Positions 6,797 to 11,524 of a DNA stretch of 11,524 nucleotides are shown here, piece after piece. Within the stretch, counting starts at the first letter, position 1. Each line of letters starts with the position of its first letter. The position numbers and the translations under genes were made by a program. The notes under the pieces were generated by a model. The model did not search any database. It was not told the origin of the DNA and saw only the letters and a program-made list of their open reading frames with translations. Source of the stretch: Peptostreptococcaceae bacterium (GTDB lineage Bacteria > Bacillota > Clostridia > Peptostreptococcales > Peptostreptococcaceae); assembly GCA_017425305.1 (NCBI GenBank), contig JAFOOW010000079.1:1-11524 (forward strand), in the 5' to 3' direction.

Positions 6797-7865
6797 AAAA
6801 ATATCTTTAGCGAATAATACAATAATATTCTCTTTTATATCTATACTTCTTGGTTTATTAGTTGGTGCTATAGCATTAATAATAGCAGGATTTAATCCAT
6901 TAGAAGCATATGGAGTAATGATAGAAGGTATAATAGGAAAGCCAAAATATATAGCATGGACTATAATAAAATCTACTCCTTTAATACTTACAGGTTTATC
7001 TATAGCATTTGCATTTAAAACAGGATTATTTAATATAGGAGCAGAAGGTCAGTTTATAATAGGTGCATTAACAGCAACTATAGTAGGTTACGGATTAGAC
7101 TTACCTATGATAATACATATACCATTAACACTAATAGCAGCAGCAGTTGCTGGAGGTCTATGGGGTGGAATCGCAGGATTTTTAAAGTCTAAGTTTGGAG
7201 TTAATGAAGTTATATCAACAATAATGTTAAACTGGATAGCGTTTTATTTAAATAACTTTATGATAATGACTCCTTGGTTAAGAGATGGTAACAGTGAAGC
7301 ATCTCATGTAATAAATGATAGTGCTAAAATTGGTGTAAGCTGGTTAACAGGTTTAGTTGGACCTGCAACTAAAGTAAACTGGGGAATAATAATAGCTTTA
7401 GTATTAGTATTTGTAATAGCATTTATATTATTCAAAACAACTGTAGGATTTGAATTAAGAGCTGTTGGTCACAACAAATTTGGTGCAGAATACGGTGGTA
7501 TAAATGTTAATAAATCTGTATTACAATCTATGGCAATAGCTGGTTTACTAGCAGCATTAGCAGGTGCAGTTCATGTAATGGGTGTATCTAATAATATAAC
7601 AGTACTTGCTGCAACTGAGGGTAACGGATTTGATGGTATAGCAGTTGCTCTTATAGCAAATAGTAACCCAATAGGTGTTATATTCTCAGGTTTATTATTC
7701 GGAGCTCTTAAGTATGGAGGAACAAAAATGCAAACTATACAAGCTCCTTCAGAAGTAATAAACATAGTTATAGGTTCAATAGTTTACTTTATAGCTTTAA
7801 GTAGTGTAATAAGAGTATTCTTTATGAAAATGATAGATAAGAAAAAGAAAGGTGGTAATGAATAA
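6771..7865 (+). CDS. Nucleoside ABC transporter permease (first subunit)
   Basis: This integral membrane subunit of the nucleoside importer has 364 residues and belongs to the BPD_transp_2 family (same class as NupP). After a basic cytoplasmic N-terminus it has a series of hydrophobic segments, clearest at about 15-40, 69-82, 94-108, 118-137, 205-222, 250-270 and 330-345. The family motif FNIGAEGQFIIGAL is at 87-100. FKTTVGFELRAVGHN (221-235) is a cytoplasmic loop that should contact the ATPase. The C-terminus is basic (KMIDKKKKGGNE). Its start is set by the AGGAGGTG site inside the upstream gene, and its TAA overlaps the next gene's ATG by one base, so the ATPase and both permeases are made from one message. 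It should pair with the next gene product to form the translocation path. Confidence 0.93.
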   Translation: MSTATKKAKKISLANNTIIFSFISILLGLLVGAIALIIAGFNPLEAYGVMIEGIIGKPKYIAWTIIKSTPLILTGLSIAFAFKTGLFNIGAEGQFIIGALTATIVGYGLDLPMIIHIPLTLIAAAVAGGLWGGIAGFLKSKFGVNEVISTIMLNWIAFYLNNFMIMTPWLRDGNSEASHVINDSAKIGVSWLTGLVGPATKVNWGIIIALVLVFVIAFILFKTTVGFELRAVGHNKFGAEYGGINVNKSVLQSMAIAGLLAALAGAVHVMGVSNNITVLAATEGNGFDGIAVALIANSNPIGVIFSGLLFGALKYGGTKMQTIQAPSEVINIVIGSIVYFIALSSVIRVFFMKMIDKKKKGGNE

Positions 7866-8800
7866 TGGAAGATTTAGCTTTAATTGCAAGTACTACCTTA
7901 ATGTATTCTACGCCACTTATATATACAGCATTAGGTGGAGTATTATCAGAGAATTCAGGTATAGTTAACATAGGATTAGAAGGTATGATGACAATAGGTG
8001 CTTTCGTAGGTGCCGCTGCAGGTTACTTAATAGGAAATCCTTGGATAGCATTTATACTAGGTGGTTTAGGTGGTGGACTATTTGCACTTATACATGCAAT
8101 AGCAACTGTAAGCTTTAATGCAGACCACACTATATCAGGGGTAGCAATAAACTTACTTGCACCAGGTGTAGCACTATTCATGTCAAAGATAATATTTGAT
8201 GGAGCAACGATGACTCCAACTATAAGCATGGAAAATAAAATGCCAAGACCTTTAAATGGATTATTACCAGAAGGTAGTATATTAGATACAATATTCAATA
8301 CATATGCAACAGTATTTGTAGCATTTATATTAGTTGCATTAGTATGGTATGTTTTATATAAGACTAAGTTAGGTCTAAGAATAAGAGCTGTAGGAGAACA
8401 TCCAGGAGCAGCGGATACTTTAGGTATAAATGTAAATAGAGTTAGATATTTAGCGGTTATAGCATCTGGAATACTTGCTGGTTTTGGTGGAGCATCTATG
8501 AGTTTAGCTATAGTTTCTTCATTCAGACCAACATTAGTATCAGGTCAAGGGTATATAGCTATGGCAGCTGTAATATTTGGTAAGTGGAAGCCGCAAGGGG
8601 CTATGGCAGCTTGTTTATTATTTGGATTCTCAACTGCATTATCGGTGTTCTTTGGAAATCCACAATTACCATTTAGTATAAATGAAAACTTATTATCTAT
8701 GATACCATATGTAATAACATTAATAGTGTTAGTACTATTTGTTAAGAGTTCAAAAGCTCCAGCAGCTTTAGGTAATCCTTACAAAAAAGGTGAAAGATAA
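7865..8800 (+). CDS. Nucleoside ABC transporter permease (second subunit)
   Basis: This is the second BPD_transp_2 membrane subunit, 311 residues (NupQ-like). It starts with the family-typical STPLIYTALGGVLSENSGIVNIGLEGMM-type opening, with the motif VNIGLEGMMTIGAF at 34-47. Glycine-rich hydrophobic segments follow, and the cytoplasmic coupling loop is TKLGLRIRAVGEHPGAADTL (167-186). It is shorter than its partner, as usual for this pair. The ATG at 7865 shares its A with the TAA of the preceding gene (TAATG). The ribosome binding site AAAGGTGG (7848-7855) lies in the upstream coding sequence, so translation is coupled. A strong terminator follows directly, closing the operon. Confidence 0.93.
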   Translation: MEDLALIASTTLMYSTPLIYTALGGVLSENSGIVNIGLEGMMTIGAFVGAAAGYLIGNPWIAFILGGLGGGLFALIHAIATVSFNADHTISGVAINLLAPGVALFMSKIIFDGATMTPTISMENKMPRPLNGLLPEGSILDTIFNTYATVFVAFILVALVWYVLYKTKLGLRIRAVGEHPGAADTLGINVNRVRYLAVIASGILAGFGGASMSLAIVSSFRPTLVSGQGYIAMAAVIFGKWKPQGAMAACLLFGFSTALSVFFGNPQLPFSINENLLSMIPYVITLIVLVLFVKSSKAPAALGNPYKKGER

Positions 8801-8802
8801 AT

Positions 8803-8835
8803 AAAAAAATGATAGCTTAGGCTATCATTTTTTTT
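8803..8835 (+). terminator. Intrinsic terminator of the ATPase-permease operon
   Basis: A 14-bp perfect stem (8803-8816 with 8821-8834) has a 4-base loop TTAG and the core ATGATAGC/GCTATCAT. The right arm ends in eight T (8828-8835). The A-run on the left arm makes it potentially bidirectional. It starts 2 bases after the stop codon. Confidence 0.92.
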
Positions 8836-8851
8836 ATATTTATTATAAAGT

Positions 8852-8880
8852 TTAGTAGAAATTAAAAATATAGTTATACT
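8852..8880 (+). promoter_or_regulatory. Candidate promoter for the DUF6873-ytxC unit
   Basis: TATACT (8875-8880) is a good -10 element. The -35 position at a 17-base spacing holds only TTAGTA (8852-8857). I see no clear sporulation sigma-factor element (E, F, G, H or K type) in this gap, although ytxC suggests one might be expected. Confidence 0.35.
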
Positions 8881-8906
8881 TATAAATAAACAGAAAAGGT
8901 GGAAAA

Positions 8907-9668
8907 ATGATATATACAAAAGAGCCATTTATAGTTAATGAGGAATTATGTCTAGCTTTGATAGATAAGCGTGTTACTTGCGATATGGAATTAGAATTAA
9001 AAAGAAGAAATATAGAAATAATAAAAACAGTAGAATGTAAAGAATTGTATAATGCTATAAAATATCATCCAGATATATGTGTATGTAATTTAGGAAATGG
9101 AAATATAGTTGTAGCTCCTAATGTATATGATTATTACAATGAAGTTTTAAAAGATAAAGGTTTTAATGTAATAAAAGGAGATAAATATATTGAAAAAAAA
9201 TATCCATATAATATCCATTATAATATATGTATCTTTGGTAAATATGCATTGCACAACTTTAAATATACAGAATCAAATATTTTAAAATACATAGAAGATA
9301 ACAATTTCATTAAAATAAACTTAAAACAAGGATACTCAAAGTGCTCTATATGTATAGTTGATGAAAATTCAATCATAACTTCAGACAAAGGTATATATAA
9401 TACTGTAAAAGAATATAATATTGATTGTTTATTAATAGATGAAGGTCATATAGATTTATTTGATTTAAACTATGGATTTATAGGTGGATGTAGTGGATTA
9501 ATATCTAAAAATAAGATAGCTTTTCTAGGAGATATTACAAAACACCCTGACTATATTAAAATAAAAGAATTTTTAACTAATAAAAATAAGGAGATTGTTT
9601 GTTTAAGTAAGGAAAACTTATTAGATTTAGGATCAATAATTCCGCTTATGACTAGAAAGGAGAAATGA
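8907..9668 (+). CDS. DUF6873 family protein (GME-fold, possible hydrolase; function unknown)
   Basis: This is a 253-residue cytoplasmic protein with no signal peptide or membrane segment. It resembles the clostridial family DUF6873, which is described as having the GME fold of guanidino-group-modifying enzymes (arginine deiminase and dimethylargininase relatives); I make this assignment from memory of its conserved motifs. These are YHPDICVCNLG (53-63), KYALHNFKYTESNIL (112-126), LKQGYSKCSICIVDENSIITSD (around 139-160), CLLIDEGHIDL (174-184), YGFIGGCSGL (189-198) and FLGDITKHPD (206-215). Cys146, His54, His116, His213 and several acidic residues are candidates for a Cys-His-acid site, but I cannot tell which are catalytic. 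The RBS AGGTGG (8897-8902) is 4 bases from the ATG. Its stop lies 2 bases before (or overlaps) the ytxC start, so the two are co-expressed. No substrate is proposed. Confidence 0.75.
   Translation: MIYTKEPFIVNEELCLALIDKRVTCDMELELKRRNIEIIKTVECKELYNAIKYHPDICVCNLGNGNIVVAPNVYDYYNEVLKDKGFNVIKGDKYIEKKYPYNIHYNICIFGKYALHNFKYTESNILKYIEDNNFIKINLKQGYSKCSICIVDENSIITSDKGIYNTVKEYNIDCLLIDEGHIDLFDLNYGFIGGCSGLISKNKIAFLGDITKHPDYIKIKEFLTNKNKEIVCLSKENLLDLGSIIPLMTRKEK
9656..9662 (+). promoter_or_regulatory. Ribosome binding site that decides the ytxC start
   Basis: AAAGGAG lies in the last codons of the DUF6873 gene. It is 8 bases from a TTG at 9671 (ideal spacing) but only 2 bases from the ATG at 9665 (too close). 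This favours the TTG start for ytxC. Confidence 0.6.
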
Positions 9669-9670
9669 CT

Positions 9671-10474
9671 TTGAAAACTAATGACATTTACTTAGACTTA
9701 CTACCTAAATATGAATTTGTTGCAAATCAATTTATACAATCAACCTTATTCAAAAACAAAATCAGATATGATAAGGACTGTATAGAAATAAAGGTAAGTT
9801 TAGATGAAAATAGAGAAAGCTCTAAACTAGAGATAGCAGAGGAAATAACAAATATACTTTTAAAAATAATAAAAGAAGATATAATAAAAGAATATGTTTA
9901 TGAAACTTATAATGGACTTTATGCAGAGGAAGAGGAAGAAAAAATTTATAGTCAAGCATTATGTTTATTTACTAAGAAAGAAAGACTTATAAAAGAGGGG
10001 ATATATAATAGAATTATTCAATGTTTAATAAATGATGACCATATAGATATAGATGGTTTTTTAAAATTTAGAATGAAGGAATTAGTAAAACACATATCTA
10101 ATTTGGTAGATATAGCATTAGAAGAATATATTACACAAAAAGACCATGATGAATTTATAAGTGTACTAAAATATTTTATAGAGATTCAAGAAAATAGAAT
10201 AGATACATTGAAAATTTACATAAAAAAAGATAATACATTTGTATTATGTGATAAAAATGATAATCCTATAGAAAATGAAAATGATGAAGAATTAATAAAT
10301 ATGTTTATTAAGGAAAACTTAAATTATGAAGACTTTTTAATTAGTACATTATTAAGTTTATGTCCTAAAGAAATATTAATTTACAATATAGATAATGGAA
10401 ATATTTCTAAAGAAATAGTAGAAACTATAAAATTAATATTTGAAGGACGAGTGAAAGAAGTTATAGAATCCTAA
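9671..10474 (+). CDS. ytxC: Sporulation-associated protein YtxC
   Basis: This protein of the YtxC-like family has 267 residues from the TTG start (269 if the in-frame ATG at 9665 is used). The family occurs in endospore-forming Firmicutes, and its B. subtilis member is a putative sporulation protein without known biochemistry. The N-terminal half is variable and acidic. The conserved C-terminal part is clear: IDIDGFLKFRMKEL (125-138), EFISVLKYFIEIQE (161-174) and NYEDFLISTLLSLCPKEI (218-235). The protein is soluble, Lys/Glu/Ile-rich and probably mostly helical, with no signal peptide or membrane segment. It follows the DUF6873 gene directly, shares its transcript and is probably translationally coupled to it. 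No strong terminator follows, so some transcripts may run on into deoC. Confidence 0.85.
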   Translation: MKTNDIYLDLLPKYEFVANQFIQSTLFKNKIRYDKDCIEIKVSLDENRESSKLEIAEEITNILLKIIKEDIIKEYVYETYNGLYAEEEEEKIYSQALCLFTKKERLIKEGIYNRIIQCLINDDHIDIDGFLKFRMKELVKHISNLVDIALEEYITQKDHDEFISVLKYFIEIQENRIDTLKIYIKKDNTFVLCDKNDNPIENENDEELINMFIKENLNYEDFLISTLLSLCPKEILIYNIDNGNISKEIVETIKLIFEGRVKEVIES

Positions 10475-10496
10475 AATTTAACTAATAATGTATAGA

Positions 10497-10525
10497 TTGA
10501 AAAAATTATAATCTATGTATAAAAT
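10497..10525 (+). promoter_or_regulatory. Sigma-A promoter of deoC
   Basis: TTGAAA (10497-10502), a 17-base spacer and TAAAAT (10520-10525) are a good match. Transcription would start near 10532, about 38 bases before the ATG. The -35 overlaps the left arm of a weak hairpin (ATAGATT at 10492-10498 with AATCTAT at 10510-10516) that may form in readthrough RNA from ytxC. Confidence 0.6.
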
Positions 10526-10532
10526 ATATATT

Positions 10533-10544
10533 GTTTTATAAAAC
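10533..10544. repeat. 12-base palindrome at the predicted deoC transcription start
   Basis: GTTTTATAAAAC is a perfect 12-base palindrome placed directly at the predicted start of transcription, where a repressor operator would block the promoter. It does not match the B. subtilis DeoR site as I know it. It is short and AT-rich, so chance occurrence is possible. Confidence 0.3.
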
Positions 10545-10569
10545 CTAGATATTAAGAGGAGAATTTATA

Positions 10570-11241
10570 ATGAACAATAAAATAGCAAACATTATAGACC
10601 ATACAATATTAAAGGCTACAACAACTAAGGAAGATGTAGTTAAAATATGTAATGAAGCAAAAGAATATGGATTTTTCTCAGTTTGTATAAATCCAGCAAA
10701 CATAGAGTTAGCAAAAGAAGAATTAAAAGGAAGCGATGTTAAGGTATGTACAGTTATAGGCTTCCCTCTAGGAGCAAATACTTCAGCTGTTAAAGCATTT
10801 GAAACAAAGGATGCTATAGCTAAAGGTGCAGATGAAGTAGATATGGTTATAAATATAGGTGCATTAAAAGATAAAAACTACGAATTAGTATATGAAGATA
10901 TAAAAGCAGTAGTAGATGCAGCTAATAAAGAAGCTTTAGTAAAGGTTATAATAGAAACTTGTTACTTAACTGATGAAGAAAAGAAAATAGCTTGTGAACT
11001 TGCAGTTAAGGCAGGAACTGATTATGTAAAAACTTCTACAGGATTTGGAACAGGTGGTTCAACTCCTCAAGATATAAAGCTTATGAGAGAAACTGTAGGA
11101 GAAACTATAGGTGTAAAAGCATCTGGTGGAGTTAGATGTGAAGACGATGCTGTTAAAGTAATAGAAGCTGGAGCATCTAGAATAGGTGCAAGTGCATCAG
11201 TTGCTATAGCAAAGGGAGAAATATCTAATAGTGATTATTAA
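10570..11241 (+). CDS. deoC: Deoxyribose-phosphate aldolase
   Basis: This class I aldolase splits 2-deoxy-D-ribose 5-phosphate into acetaldehyde and glyceraldehyde 3-phosphate, letting carbon from deoxynucleosides enter glycolysis. Its 223 residues are the usual length for the short bacterial form, a TIM barrel without extra domains. Catalytic residues are present: Schiff-base Lys154 in [13 protein letters not shown], Lys183 in GVKASGGVR and the acid Asp91 in [10 protein letters not shown]. The phosphate-binding end GGVR and GASRIGAS (201-208) are also intact. The ATG at 10570 has a strong AAGAGGAG site (10554-10561). It sits in its own transcription unit behind ytxC. The nucleoside importer 1.8 kb upstream would supply its pathway, but no nucleoside phosphorylase or phosphopentomutase is present in this window. 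Confidence 0.96.
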   Translation: MNNKIANIIDHTILKATTTKEDVVKICNEAKEYGFFSVCINPANIELAKEELKGSDVKVCTVIGFPLGANTSAVKAFETKDAIAKGADEVDMVINIGALKDKNYELVYEDIKAVVDAANKEALVKVIIETCYLTDEEKKIACELAVKAGTDYVKTSTGFGTGGSTPQDIKLMRETVGETIGVKASGGVRCEDDAVKVIEAGASRIGASASVAIAKGEISNSDY

Positions 11242-11364
11242 TACCTTATAAAAATTTAATGATTAAGTTATAATTTTGTGGGTATTTAATAGGTGTATTA
11301 AAGGCAAAACTAATTAAATTAAAATAAATTAACTGTTAAATTAACTTTAAATGTTAATTATTTA
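11242..11364. other. Non-coding sequence downstream of deoC
   Basis: About 120 AT-rich bases lie between the deoC stop and the large hairpin at 11365. A weak imperfect hairpin could form just after the stop (AATACC 11240-11245 with GGTATT 11281-11286, and AAAATT 11251-11256 with AATTTT 11272-11277), but it lacks a T-run. I see no gene here on either strand. Confidence 0.45.
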
Positions 11365-11415
11365 CATAATAAAGAAGGAATCTACAATAATTTGTAGAAT
11401 ATCTTCTTTATTATG
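11365..11415 (+). terminator. Long hairpin downstream of deoC, probable terminator
   Basis: A 13-bp perfect stem, CATAATAAAGAAG (11365-11377) with CTTCTTTATTATG (11403-11415), encloses a small internal loop. Inside it is a 7-bp stem, TCTACAA (11381-11387) with TTGTAGA (11392-11398), closed by the loop TAAT. The right arm is T-rich, but no T-run follows, so termination efficiency is uncertain. It lies 124 bases beyond the deoC stop. Confidence 0.6.
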
Positions 11416-11524
11416 CAATTAATGTATAATAATTATTGTATATGAATTGTATCGAATAGTATATTGTATTCATTATACAGATTAAGACTAATATTTAAGG
11501 TAAATAGGAGTAATATTAAGGAGG
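11416..11524 (+). promoter_or_regulatory. Upstream region and ribosome binding site of a gene starting beyond the window
   Basis: The window ends in AAGGAGG (11518-11524), a consensus Shine-Dalgarno sequence, so a + strand gene should start within about 5-12 bases past the end. Promoter-like elements occur upstream (TATAAT 11425-11430, TATACA 11474-11479), but none has a well-spaced -35. Three copies of ATTGTAT (11435, 11446, 11463) cluster here. The identity of the gene cannot be known from this window. Confidence 0.55.

Noticed and set aside
4465..8298. Minus-strand open frames opposite the transporter genes (for example 4465-4698, 6523-6750, 7571-7765, 8023-8298)
   Set aside because: They lie entirely inside confidently identified + strand genes, show no recognisable domain, and are expected mirror frames in sequence of this composition.
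1..11524. Search for CRISPR arrays, insertion sequences, integrases, tRNA or rRNA genes
   Set aside because: No regularly spaced repeats, transposase or integrase motifs, or tRNA-like cloverleaf sequence were found by eye.

Overview
The window is strongly AT-rich, with AGA as the main Arg codon, ATA as a very common Ile codon, short intergenic gaps, strong AGGAGG-type ribosome binding sites and tight hairpin-plus-T terminators. It carries a ytxC gene, which is typical of endospore-forming Firmicutes. Together this suggests a low-GC clostridium, and the flavour of the proteins fits Peptostreptococcaceae (the Clostridioides/Paeniclostridium/Romboutsia group). That placement is inference from composition and protein character, not from a marker gene. 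All eleven genes lie on the + strand, and no mobile element, tRNA, rRNA or CRISPR array is visible.

Layout. (1) 1-876: C-terminal part of a LonB-like AAA+ protease whose 5' end is outside the window, closed by a perfect hairpin terminator. (2) 1082-3087: nth (endonuclease III), followed with a one-base stop/start overlap by an exported VanW/G5-domain protein, and closed by a 26-bp perfect hairpin. (3) 3213-3683: trmL (tRNA wobble 2'-O-methyltransferase) with its own extended -10 promoter and terminator. (4) 3866-8800: a complete BMP-family nucleoside ABC importer. The lipoprotein binding component stands alone, with its own terminator. The ATPase and two permeases follow about 300 bases later from a near-consensus sigma-A promoter, form an overlapping three-gene unit and end at another strong terminator. 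(5) 8907-10474: a DUF6873 protein (GME-fold, enzyme-like, function unknown) coupled to ytxC. (6) 10570-11241: deoC, behind its own promoter. (7) 11242-11524: non-coding, with a long hairpin and, at the last bases, the ribosome binding site of a gene that begins just outside.

How they fit together. The importer should bring nucleosides into the cell. DeoC splits deoxyribose-5-phosphate, the sugar product of deoxynucleoside breakdown, so the two could serve the same nucleoside-scavenging diet. However, the intermediate enzymes (nucleoside phosphorylase, phosphopentomutase) are not here, and deoC is a separate transcription unit. The remaining genes are housekeeping (DNA repair, tRNA modification, proteolysis) or sporulation/cell-surface genes.

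I see no clear novel multi-gene system. The least explained element is the DUF6873-ytxC pair. The separately expressed, codon-biased binding protein, the paired hairpins at 3709-3784 and the palindrome at the deoC transcription start are the other points worth checking.
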